From Desulfatiglans sp. (GTDB taxonomy: Bacteria > Desulfobacterota > DSM-4660 > Desulfatiglandales > HGW-15), in the NCBI GenBank assembly GCA_012513605.1, contig JAAZBV010000136.1, positions 1-64,000 of the forward strand: a stretch of 64,000 nucleotides of DNA. The letters run 5' to 3'. The notes beneath the pieces are model-generated. The model did not search any database. It saw only the letters and a list, made by a program, of their open reading frames with translations, and was not told the DNA's origin. Positions 35,004-43,405 of the stretch are shown here, piece by piece; the stretch's first letter is position 1, and each line of letters opens with the position of its first letter. A program made the position numbers and the translations under genes.

Positions 35004-38000
35004 GTACGTTATATCCTAAAGGATCAGAGTGGCGAAAATGGGATTTACATGTCCATACGCCATCCTCAATTTATCAAAAATTTGGTATTGATAACGATAC
35101 CACTTGGGAAAAATACATATCTGATCTGGAGAATCTTCCTGCGGAATTTGCTGTCCTTGGGATAAATGACTACTTGTTCCTTGATGGCTATGAGAAACTT
35201 ATAAATGAACAGAGAAACAACAATAGGCTCAAAAACCTAACTTTCTTTCCTGTAGTTGAATTTAGAATAGAGAAATTTGCAGGTGTTGAATTCGATACTC
35301 TAAAAAGGATCAACCTGCATGTTATATTCTCAAATGAATTATCAGTAGAAACCATTAAAAGTCAGTTTCTGAATACTCTGGAGCAGAGCTATGTGCTTAA
35401 AACAGGCGAGCCCTGGACAAGAGCGATAACCGCTGAGAGTGTTGCTGAGCTGGGAGCCTCGATTAAGTCGTCTGCCCCAGAAGAGAAACTTTCTGATTAT
35501 GAAAATGACTTAACTGAAGGGTTTAACAATTTAAATGTCAAAGAAGATCAGATTTTTACATCGCTTAAAAAAGATTGTTTCAAAGATAAATATTTAATAG
35601 CAGTTGGGAAAACAGAATGGGCAGCTCTGAAATGGACTGATGCTTCAATCGCGACTAAGAAATCAATAATCAATTGTGCACATATTGTGTTTACTTCTGC
35701 TGAATCTGTTGAAGCCATTACGAGGTCTAAAGAACAACTAAGGTGTCAGAGAGTAAATGACCTTTTACTCGACTGTAGTGATGCTCATAACTTCTCTGAT
35801 TCAAAAGATAAAGATAGGATAGGGAAGTGTTATACTTGGCTAAAGGCTAATCCCACATTTGATGGTTTGAAGCAGGTTGTCATTGAGCCGGATGGGCGTA
35901 TCTTTATGGGTGATACCCCCCCACTTCTTGAACGGATTGCAAAAAATCGAACGAAGTACATAAAGGAGTTGTCGATTACGCAAATTGACGGATATGACCA
36001 AAGAAATGGTGTATGGTTTAAAGATATTACCATTCCTATTAACAGCGAGCTTGTCGCAATTATAGGAAATAAAGGCAGCGGGAAGAGCGCAATAGCAGAT
36101 ATAATTGCACTTTGCGCAAATTATCCATCGGATACAGAATTTTCATTCCTAACTAACGAGAAGTTCAAAAAAAAGAGGTTAGCCGCAAGTTTTAGAGCTA
36201 CCACTGTCTGGGAAAGTGGGAAGCCATCTGAAATAAATTTGAATGATCAACCTGGGAATACCGAACTGTTGGATGTTAAATATCTTCCACAGGGACAATT
36301 TGAAAGGTTAACCAATGAAATCCGGACGGCAGAAGAGTTCCAGAAGGAAATCGAAAGTGTGGTTTTTTCCCATATCCCGGATTCAGAAAAGCTGGGAGCC
36401 TTATCTTTCCATGCACTCATTGAAAAAAAGACCTCCACTGTCAATTCGGAGATTGAAGGATTAAGGAACGATATTCGGGATATCAACAAAAAGATAATTG
36501 ACCTTGAACGTAAGTCTACAACTGCATATCAGGCGGAGGTTGTGAACAAGATAACGAAAAAACAGGAGGAGTTGGACGCCTTGGTTGAGCCTCCTCCTGT
36601 TTTAAACCCGAATGATAATCCTGATAAAAAACAGTTAAATGAAGCCATTAATAAAAAATTAGATGATTTAAAAGATGAAATCCAGAAACTCCAGACTTCG
36701 ATTCAGACGGTAGAAGAAGGTAAGAAGACCACGCTCGAAGCTCTCCAAAAACTAAAAACCATTAAATCTGAGATCCAGCAAAAAGAGACAGAGATAAATA
36801 GATTTATTTCTGCAAAAAAACAAGAACTGTCAGAGTTCAAAATCGATGTCAAAAAGTTGATTTCGATGGAAACAAATTTTACTGAGCTTGATGCTTTGAT
36901 TCTCGATAAAGAAGGTTCTTTGGAAAAAGCAAAAGTGCTGCTTGGGGAACTAAAAGCGCCAGATAATTCAATTCCCCTACCTAATCAGCTTACAACAAAA
37001 GAAGAACAACTTAAGATCGAGAAGTCCAAGCTTGATACTGAGCAACAACATTACCAGAAATATTTGACAGACAAAACAAGCTGGGAAAAAAATAAAAAAG
37101 ATATTATCGGTTCTCCCGATCGGTACGATACGCTTGAATATTATAAACATGAATTGGATTATTTGAATAAAGACCTAAATAATGAGCTAGAGGCTGTATA
37201 CGATGAACGACGAGGAATTGTCCGAGTTATTTTTGATAAAAAGCAGGAGGTAATATCAGTTTATAAAGGTGCCCGAGATCGCCTCAATAAGATTATTGAT
37301 GAAAACCAGGACACGCTTAAGGACTATAAAATCAAGGTAGATGCGTCACTTGTGAAGAGTGCTGATTTTAACTCTAGATTTTTGAATTATATTCTTCAAA
37401 ATAAAATGGGGACCTTTCATTCTAATGATGGTGGTGAGGCACAATTAATCAGGTTGCTGACAGATGTCGATTTTGATGCGAAAGAAGATATCGTATCGTT
37501 GCTCGACAATTTAGTCCTGGCTTTACGATTTGATAGGAGAGTTAATCAAGATAATGCGAAGCGATCAGTCGCTGAACAGGTAAAAGATATTCCTGCCCTT
37601 TATGAGTATCTCTTTTCTCTGGAATTCTTAGAGAAGAATTACCAACTTAAACAGGGAGATAAAAATCTTGAGCAGCTGTCGCCTGGCGAACGCGGTGCAC
37701 TACTCCTTGTTTTCTATCTGCTGTTGGATAATAACGATATTCCACTTGTTATTGATCAGCCCGAAGACAATCTCGATAATCACAGTGTTGCGACCATCCT
37801 AGTTCCGTTTATTCGAGTTGCAAAAAAGAAACGACAAATAATTATGGTCACGCATAACCCAAATTTGGCAGTCGTGTCAGACGCTGAGCAGGTTATTTAT
37901 GTAGACCTTGATAAGGAGAATAACTATAAGTTTTCAACTATTTCGGGAAGCATTGAGGATAAACAGGTGAATAAAAAGATTGTAGATGTTCTTGAAGGAA

Positions 38001-38044
38001 CAATGCCTGCATTCAATACCAGAAAGAGGAAGTACTATGAGTAG
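35000..38044 (+). CDS. PHP-domain / SMC-like ATPase (TrlF-type) nested in the R-M operon
   Basis: 1014 residues. The N-terminus has a PHP metal-hydrolase motif (KWDLHVHTPSS, about residues 13-23) and further PHP-like features (LGINDYLFLDG, and DCSDAHNFSD near residue 258). Then comes an SMC/Rad50-like ATPase split by coiled coil: Walker A GNKGSGKSA (about 355-363), a long charged coiled-coil region (about 480-760), signature LSPGERGALLLVF (about 892) and Walker B LVIDQPEDNLDN (about 915), then an MVTHNPNLAV switch. This is the architecture of proteins annotated as TrlF-family AAA-like ATPases. A nuclease or phosphoesterase gated by an SMC-type ATPase is the natural reading. Its start overlaps the hsdS stop, so it is an integral operon member; a defence role is inferred from context. 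Confidence 0.88.
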   Translation: MSTLYPKGSEWRKWDLHVHTPSSIYQKFGIDNDTTWEKYISDLENLPAEFAVLGINDYLFLDGYEKLINEQRNNNRLKNLTFFPVVEFRIEKFAGVEFDTLKRINLHVIFSNELSVETIKSQFLNTLEQSYVLKTGEPWTRAITAESVAELGASIKSSAPEEKLSDYENDLTEGFNNLNVKEDQIFTSLKKDCFKDKYLIAVGKTEWAALKWTDASIATKKSIINCAHIVFTSAESVEAITRSKEQLRCQRVNDLLLDCSDAHNFSDSKDKDRIGKCYTWLKANPTFDGLKQVVIEPDGRIFMGDTPPLLERIAKNRTKYIKELSITQIDGYDQRNGVWFKDITIPINSELVAIIGNKGSGKSAIADIIALCANYPSDTEFSFLTNEKFKKKRLAASFRATTVWESGKPSEINLNDQPGNTELLDVKYLPQGQFERLTNEIRTAEEFQKEIESVVFSHIPDSEKLGALSFHALIEKKTSTVNSEIEGLRNDIRDINKKIIDLERKSTTAYQAEVVNKITKKQEELDALVEPPPVLNPNDNPDKKQLNEAINKKLDDLKDEIQKLQTSIQTVEEGKKTTLEALQKLKTIKSEIQQKETEINRFISAKKQELSEFKIDVKKLISMETNFTELDALILDKEGSLEKAKVLLGELKAPDNSIPLPNQLTTKEEQLKIEKSKLDTEQQHYQKYLTDKTSWEKNKKDIIGSPDRYDTLEYYKHELDYLNKDLNNELEAVYDERRGIVRVIFDKKQEVISVYKGARDRLNKIIDENQDTLKDYKIKVDASLVKSADFNSRFLNYILQNKMGTFHSNDGGEAQLIRLLTDVDFDAKEDIVSLLDNLVLALRFDRRVNQDNAKRSVAEQVKDIPALYEYLFSLEFLEKNYQLKQGDKNLEQLSPGERGALLLVFYLLLDNNDIPLVIDQPEDNLDNHSVATILVPFIRVAKKKRQIIMVTHNPNLAVVSDAEQVIYVDLDKENNYKFSTISGSIEDKQVNKKIVDVLEGTMPAFNTRKRKYYE

Positions 38045-38363
38045 TCATCCCGAATCCCAAAACATCGAAAAAAAAGACCTCTACCTCATACAGGCTCTTC
38101 GGGAAATGCTTTTAAATGCGTTGGTTCAGGAAGTAGATTTCGGAAAGATTTCGGAACGTATTTGGAATGATTTCGGAAACGAGCTGTCCAAGGCATTTGA
38201 AGTAATTAATAAGCACTCTGAATACACGGCTGAGCAAATTGTCGGAGAATTAGGTAAAACGCCAAGAACAATTGAAAACTACCTTGCCAAACTGAAGAAA
38301 GCCGGATTCATTAAAAGAAAAGGTCCGAAGTTAGGCGGCTTTTGGGATATTTTGGGTGGCTGA
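38037..38363 (+). CDS. Small winged-helix protein with AlbA_2-type pieces
   Basis: 108 residues from the ATG at 38037, overlapping the previous stop by 8 bp, with AGAGGA upstream. The C-terminal half is a clear helix-turn-helix (YTAEQIVGELGKTPRTIENY, then LAKLKKAGFIKRKG). The N-terminal half contains LREMLLNALVQ, like the first helix of the ATPase part of AlbA_2 proteins (usually REALLNALVHRDY), joined to FGKISERIWNDFG, like their linker. It may be an internally deleted AlbA_2 gene or a genuine small regulator of the operon. Translational coupling to the PHP-ATPase argues that it is still expressed. Confidence 0.7.
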   Translation: MSSHPESQNIEKKDLYLIQALREMLLNALVQEVDFGKISERIWNDFGNELSKAFEVINKHSEYTAEQIVGELGKTPRTIENYLAKLKKAGFIKRKGPKLGGFWDILGG

Positions 38364-38385
38364 ATCCCATTTTTTTAACTATCAT

Positions 38386-38535
38386 GTGAAAAAGTTTTAT
38401 AAATTTTTTTGCTTTGTTTCAGATCAGGCGCAATTTGTCAACCGAGGCGGGGGACAAATTGAATCACCCTTTGTGCCCCGGGGCGAGGCACAATTTGAAG
38501 CTGATTTTGCAAGACAGGAAAAAGAGGAAAAATAG
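38386..38535 (+). other. Short open frame and inverted repeat before hsdR
   Basis: A GTG-started frame of 49 codons (ending QFEADFARQEKEEK, stop TAG at 38533) covers the gap between the winged-helix gene and hsdR. It has protein-like composition but no recognisable family. Inside it, CAATTTGTC (38431-38439) and GACAAATTG (38453-38461) form a perfect 9-bp inverted repeat. It may be a scrap of another gene. Confidence 0.3.
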
Positions 38536-38536
38536 T

Positions 38537-41500
38537 ATGAAATTCACCGAAGCCCAACTCGAAGCGGCAATTATTGAATTGCTAGGCAAAGAAGGCTACC
38601 CGCACATACAGGGCGAGACAATTGTTAGGGAACCGGGAGAAGTTCTTATCAAGGATGATCTTAGAAGGTTTTTAACCTCTCAGTATTCTCACGAAAAAAT
38701 TACTCCTGGTGAAATAGAATCCATCATCCGCAAGCTCGAAACCCTGCCTGCATCAGACCTGTACGAATCAAACAAAACCATCATGAAGATGATTTCGGAC
38801 GGCTTTCTGCTCAAGCGTGAAGACCGGAGCCAGAAGGACTTATATATTCAGCTTATCGACTATTCTGGTCTTGAAGCCTTTCGTGTGCCTCATGCCGATA
38901 AACTGACAACTGTAGCGGCAGAACCTCAATACGCATATGGTGACAATAATATTTACAAGGTGGTCAACCAGCTTGAAATTATCGGCTATGAAAGACGTAT
39001 CCCTGACGGTATCCTATATATTAATGGCCTTCCTCTGGTAGTCTTTGAGTTTAAAAGTGCTATACGTGAAGATGCCACTATTTATGATGCCTTTGTACAG
39101 CTTACAGTCCGATATAAACGGGATATACCGGAGCTTTTCAAATATAGCGGTTTCTGTGTTATCAGTGACGGTGTGAACAACAAGGCTGGTTCTTTATTTG
39201 CACCCTATGAATTCTTTTACGGCTGGCGAAAGATCGATGGGAATGAGCAGTTTGAAAAGGATGGCATTGGTTCCCTGCACACAATAATTGGCGGTATGTT
39301 CAACCAGCGTCGGCTGCGGGACATTATCAGGAATTTTATATATTTTCCGGACAGCTCCAGAAAAGACGAAAAGATCCTGTGCCGCTATCCGCAGTACTAT
39401 GCAGCCAAAAAGCTCTACTCCAGCATAAAGGATCATCGCACTCCACGAGGCGACGGAAAGGGCGGAACGTATTTCGGGGCCACTGGTTGCGGCAAGAGCT
39501 ATACAATGCTGTTTCTTGCACGTCTCCTGATGAAGAGCCTCGATTTTGCCAGCCCAACTATTGTGCTTATTACAGACAGGACAGACCTGGATGACCAGCT
39601 TTCTGCACAGTTTGTTTCTGCCAAGGGTTATGTTGGTGATGATACCATCATTAGTGTAGATAATCGGGCACAGCTCAGGGAGCTGCTAAAGGGCAGAAAC
39701 AGTGGCGGGGTGTTTTTAACAACTATCCATAAATTCACTGAAGATACCCGGCTTCTTAGCGATCGTACTAATATAATCTGTATCTCGGATGAGGCTCACC
39801 GGAGCCAGGTGAACCTGGAGCAGAAGATAAAAATAACCGAAGAGGGGGTAACCCGGACCTTTGGGTTTGCCAGGTATCTGCATGATTCTCTGCCAAATGC
39901 GACCTATGTTGGCTTCACCGGCACACCAATCGATGCGACTCTGGATGTGTTTGGTGAGGTGGTGGACGCCTACACAATGACAGAATCTGTGGCCGATGAA
40001 ATAACAGTGCGTATTGTTTATGAAGGCCGGGCAGCAAAGGTGTTGCTTGATAACAGCAAGCTTGCAGAGATTGAAGAATACTACTCGCAGTGTGCTGATG
40101 ACGGGGCCAGTGACTATGCTATTGAGACCAGCAAAAGGGCTAATCTGCAGATGAACTCAATCCTCGGAGACCCTGATCGCTTGAAGGCTCTGGCAGCAGA
40201 TTTTGTTACCCATTATGAGGGACGAGTAAAAGAGGGTGCCACGGTTGCCGGGAAGGCAATGTTTGTAAGCAGTAACCGTCCGATTGCGTATGCTTTCTAT
40301 AAGGAAGTGATAGCTTTACGTCCCGGATGGTCAGAACTGAAGGTATGCGCCGATGGCGAGGAACTCACGGAGCAGGAAAAGAAACAGATCATGCCCATGG
40401 AGCATATCAAAATGGTGATGACCCGTGACCAGGATGATGAACCTGCTCTATATAATCTACTGGGGACAAAAGACTACCGCAAAGAACTGGACAGGCAATT
40501 TAAAACTTTAAAATCCAATTTTAAAATAGCCATTGTGGTGGATATGTGGCTCACAGGTTTTGATGTGCCCTTTCTCGATAGCATGTATATTGATAAGCCG
40601 GTTAAACGGCACAACCTGATTCAGACCATCTCCAGGGTAAACCGGAAGTATCAGCAGAAAGAAAAAGGGTTGATCGTCGATTATATTGGTATCAAGAAGC
40701 AGATGAACCTGGCCCTGGCGCATTACTCCAAAGCCGACACTGCAAACTTCGAGGAAATCAGGCAATCCATTGTGGTGGTAAGGGATCATCTGGACCTTAT
40801 GCGTGTGATCTTCCACAGGTTTGATACCCGCCCCTATTTTTCCGGGCAGCCCATGCAGCAACTGCACTGCCTCAACATGGCTGCGGAATATGTCCAGATT
40901 ACCGATGCGATTGAGAAGCGCTTTATGTTTTTGGCAAAACGAATGAAAGCTGCCTATGATATCTGCGTCGGGTGTGATGAATTTGCTCAAAACGAACGGG
41001 ACCATGTCCATTTTTATATGGCTGTCCGTTCTATTGTATTTAAACTTACCAAAGGCGATGCGCCAGACCTTGCTCAAATGAACTCCAGGGTACAACAAAT
41101 GATTGCCGAGGCATTACAGAGCGATGGTGTGGAAGAAATCTTCAAGATGGGGCAGGGGGATACTGCTGAGTTAGATATTTTCAATCCGGACTACCTGGCG
41201 AAGATCGAAAAGATCAAGCTGCCTAATACTAAAATAAAGCTGCTCCAGCAGTTACTGGCTAAAGTGATTGGAGAGTTCAAGAAGGTCAACAAGCTAAAGG
41301 GGGTTGACTTCTCCAAACAGTTCAAGGCCCTGGTTGAAAAATATAATGACCGGAGCGAGCAGGATATACTTAGAAGCGAAGTGCTGGAAGACTTCACCGA
41401 CGAGATTATAGACCTGTATCATGCCATTAAAAAAGAGAAAGAATCTTTCTCTGAAATGGGCATTGATTTTGAAGAAAAAGCATTCTATGACATTCTTAAA

Positions 41501-41764
41501 GCCCTAACCATTAAATACGATTTTGAATACCCTGAGGATAAACTCCTTGATCTTGCAAAAAAGGTTAAAGTCGTAGTCGACGACAAGGCCAGGTACACCG
41601 ACTGGAGCAAACGCACTGATATCAAGGCTGAGTTGAAGGCTGATCTGATAATCCTTTTGGCAGATAATGACTATCCTCCGGTGGACCGGGATGAGGTGTA
41701 TAAAGAGATTTTTGAACAGGCAGAGAACTTTAAGAAGTATCAGGGTAATGGTTTAGCTGTGTGA
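38537..41764 (+). CDS. hsdR: Type I restriction endonuclease/translocase subunit HsdR
   Basis: 1075 residues from the ATG at 38537, preferred because AGAGGA lies upstream and the N-terminus MKFTEAQLEAAIIELL is typical; an in-frame ATG at 38414 would add 41 unlikely residues. Nuclease domain with D-x(n)-E-x-K in DGILYINGLPLVVFEFKSA (about 154-172). Superfamily 2 translocase motifs are Walker A GATGCGKSY (about 314), DEAH in CISDEAHRS (about 417), GFTGTPID and the later VDMWLTGFDVPFLDSMYIDK and QTISRVNR. The C-terminal helical domain binds the M2S core. It cuts DNA after ATP-driven translocation when sites are unmethylated. Confidence 0.97.
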   Translation: MKFTEAQLEAAIIELLGKEGYPHIQGETIVREPGEVLIKDDLRRFLTSQYSHEKITPGEIESIIRKLETLPASDLYESNKTIMKMISDGFLLKREDRSQKDLYIQLIDYSGLEAFRVPHADKLTTVAAEPQYAYGDNNIYKVVNQLEIIGYERRIPDGILYINGLPLVVFEFKSAIREDATIYDAFVQLTVRYKRDIPELFKYSGFCVISDGVNNKAGSLFAPYEFFYGWRKIDGNEQFEKDGIGSLHTIIGGMFNQRRLRDIIRNFIYFPDSSRKDEKILCRYPQYYAAKKLYSSIKDHRTPRGDGKGGTYFGATGCGKSYTMLFLARLLMKSLDFASPTIVLITDRTDLDDQLSAQFVSAKGYVGDDTIISVDNRAQLRELLKGRNSGGVFLTTIHKFTEDTRLLSDRTNIICISDEAHRSQVNLEQKIKITEEGVTRTFGFARYLHDSLPNATYVGFTGTPIDATLDVFGEVVDAYTMTESVADEITVRIVYEGRAAKVLLDNSKLAEIEEYYSQCADDGASDYAIETSKRANLQMNSILGDPDRLKALAADFVTHYEGRVKEGATVAGKAMFVSSNRPIAYAFYKEVIALRPGWSELKVCADGEELTEQEKKQIMPMEHIKMVMTRDQDDEPALYNLLGTKDYRKELDRQFKTLKSNFKIAIVVDMWLTGFDVPFLDSMYIDKPVKRHNLIQTISRVNRKYQQKEKGLIVDYIGIKKQMNLALAHYSKADTANFEEIRQSIVVVRDHLDLMRVIFHRFDTRPYFSGQPMQQLHCLNMAAEYVQITDAIEKRFMFLAKRMKAAYDICVGCDEFAQNERDHVHFYMAVRSIVFKLTKGDAPDLAQMNSRVQQMIAEALQSDGVEEIFKMGQGDTAELDIFNPDYLAKIEKIKLPNTKIKLLQQLLAKVIGEFKKVNKLKGVDFSKQFKALVEKYNDRSEQDILRSEVLEDFTDEIIDLYHAIKKEKESFSEMGIDFEEKAFYDILKALTIKYDFEYPEDKLLDLAKKVKVVVDDKARYTDWSKRTDIKAELKADLIILLADNDYPPVDRDEVYKEIFEQAENFKKYQGNGLAV

Positions 41765-41773
41765 TTGTTAAAT

Positions 41774-41881
41774 GGGGTTCGCACCTCAAAACATCAATTG
41801 AACTGGATAAAAGATAACAGGTTAAAAGGTCTTTAAGAAACAGAAATATAGAGCCTTGATTTTGAGTTTTACCTTATATTT
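41774..41881. repeat. Direct repeat left of the Fic gene (about 108 bp)
   Basis: Begins GGGGTTCGCACCTCAAAAC and ends TTTTACCTTATATTT. An imperfect copy in the same orientation lies at 43200-43306. It includes the shared block GGATAAAAGATAACAGGTTA. It starts 9 bp after the hsdR stop. Confidence 0.85.
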
Positions 41882-41993
41882 GTAGACGATGGTAGTCACA
41901 TGATAGACCATACGGGTTAGTGCAATAAGCAGATTACGCAGGCAATGCCTGCGCAATCATTCGTGAAACTTTTGATCTTCAGGAGCCAAATAT

Positions 41994-43082
41994 ATGAACT
42001 TTAATCCGGAAAAACCATATAATAATTTACCCCTGTTGCCGCCAAAGGCGGAAATTGAGACCAGAGCTGTGCTTAAGAAGCTTGTAACTGCAAGCCAGTT
42101 TCTTGCGGAACTAAAGGGGTATGTTGAACTGTTGCCAAACAAGTCCATCATATTAAACTCCATAACCCTTCAGGAGGCAAAAGACAGTTCAGAAATAGAA
42201 AACATTGTGACGACAAATGACAAACTCTTTAAAGCAATTGCCGCAAGTAAAACAGTCACTGATCCTTCAGTAAAAGAGGTTTTGAAATATCGTGATGCCC
42301 TGTATAAGGGTTTTGCTCTGGTCAGGAAGAATAATCTTTTAACCACAAATACAATTATTGAGGTCCAGCAGGAACTGGAACAAAACAAGGCAGGGATAAG
42401 AAAACTGCCCGGAACAAAACTGGCTAATGACAGGACAGGTGAAGTAATGTATACCCCTCCTGAAAATGAAAAAATAATACGCGACCTGCTTACCAACCTT
42501 GAGACATATATCAATACAGACGACGATGGGGTTCATCCATTGATAAAGCTTGCTATTATTCATTATCAGTTTGAATCCATTCATCCCTTCTATGATGGAA
42601 ATGGACGAACAGGCAGGATTATAAATGTACTTTATCTTATCATGAAAGACATGCTCGCTGAGCCGTTTTTATATTTGAGCCGCTACATAATCCAGAATAA
42701 AGCAGCCTATTATAATTTACTGAGAGCAGTAACGACAGATAATGCCTGGGAGGATTGGATTTGTTTTATGCTTAATGCAATAGAGAAAACATCGGTCTAC
42801 ACCCTGACACTATGTAAAGATATAATGGCTCTTATGGAAAAGGTCCGCACAACCATGAGAAATGAACGGCCGAAGATTTATTCTCATGAGCTTTTAGAAA
42901 TTCTTTTTACCAATGTGTATACAAGAACAGATCATCTGATCCAAAAGAACATTGCCTCCCGTAATATTGCTGGAAATTACCTTAAAGAGCTTGAATCATT
43001 AGGTATTTTACAGAGTGAAAAAGTCGGAAGAGATGTTTTTTATATAAATACCGGGTTGTTTGAATTATTTAAAAAATCCTGA
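41994..43082 (+). CDS. Fic-family protein (putative AMPylase), class II
   Basis: 362 residues. The Fic active site HPFYDGNGRTGR (HxFx(D/E)GNGRxxR) is at about residues 197-208, complete with the catalytic His. An N-terminal inhibitory helix motif (S/T)xxxE(G/N) is present as SSEIEN (about 65-70), placing it in class II, where the helix blocks ATP binding from within the same protein. Its N-terminal part is the Fic_N-type domain (NNLPLLPPKAEIETRAVLKK), and the C-terminal part is a winged-helix-like region (IASRNIAGNYLKELESLGIL). AGGAG precedes the ATG. It lies between direct repeats at the end of the restriction locus. Target unknown. Confidence 0.94.
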   Translation: MNFNPEKPYNNLPLLPPKAEIETRAVLKKLVTASQFLAELKGYVELLPNKSIILNSITLQEAKDSSEIENIVTTNDKLFKAIAASKTVTDPSVKEVLKYRDALYKGFALVRKNNLLTTNTIIEVQQELEQNKAGIRKLPGTKLANDRTGEVMYTPPENEKIIRDLLTNLETYINTDDDGVHPLIKLAIIHYQFESIHPFYDGNGRTGRIINVLYLIMKDMLAEPFLYLSRYIIQNKAAYYNLLRAVTTDNAWEDWICFMLNAIEKTSVYTLTLCKDIMALMEKVRTTMRNERPKIYSHELLEILFTNVYTRTDHLIQKNIASRNIAGNYLKELESLGILQSEKVGRDVFYINTGLFELFKKS

Positions 43083-43186
43083 TATGCACTGATTTCAAGA
43101 AAATAAGTGCATATTGAAAGAACATTCACTGGAGCAGTGCATATTTATAAAACAAAACATGTCCATAAAAAGAGGAAATATGGACA
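43082..43186. promoter_or_regulatory. Nested inverted repeats downstream of fic
   Basis: ATATGCACT (43082-43090) and AGTGCATAT (43106-43114) form a perfect 9-bp inverted repeat, and a third AGTGCATAT occurs at 43136-43144. TGTCCATA (43160-43167) and TATGGACA (43179-43186) form a second, 8-bp hairpin. No T-run follows, so they are not typical terminators; operator sites or mobile-element end structures are possible. Confidence 0.45.
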
Positions 43187-43199
43187 CGTTTGGGAAACA

Positions 43200-43306
43200 G
43201 GGGTCGCACCTCAACATATCAATTGAGCTGGATAAAAGATAACAGGTTAAAAAACTTTCAGAAACAGAATCACAGAACCCTTGATTTTGAGTTTAACCTT
43301 ATATTT
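43200..43306. repeat. Direct repeat right of the Fic gene (about 107 bp)
   Basis: Imperfect copy of 41774-41881 with short stretches of mismatch in the middle and well-conserved ends (GGGGTCGCACCTCAA ... CCTTATATTT). Together the two copies enclose fic and its downstream hairpins. The rest of the 323-bp gap before the MATE gene shows nothing further. Confidence 0.85.
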
Positions 43307-43405
43307 ACTAATATCAGCATTATAAAATTGCCCTCATACCAAATTTCAGGTATTGACTACCTGCCACAGAGGCATCATAAATACATTTTCAAGGCATTTT
43401 ACAAT

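Noticed and set aside
38414-38536. 41-residue N-terminal extension of HsdR
   Set aside because: No ribosome binding site at 38414; the ATG at 38537 has AGAGGA upstream and the expected N-terminus.
43190-43405. 72-residue N-terminal extension of the MATE protein
   Set aside because: It is encoded largely by the right-hand direct repeat and is hydrophilic; the ATG at 43406 gives the standard length.
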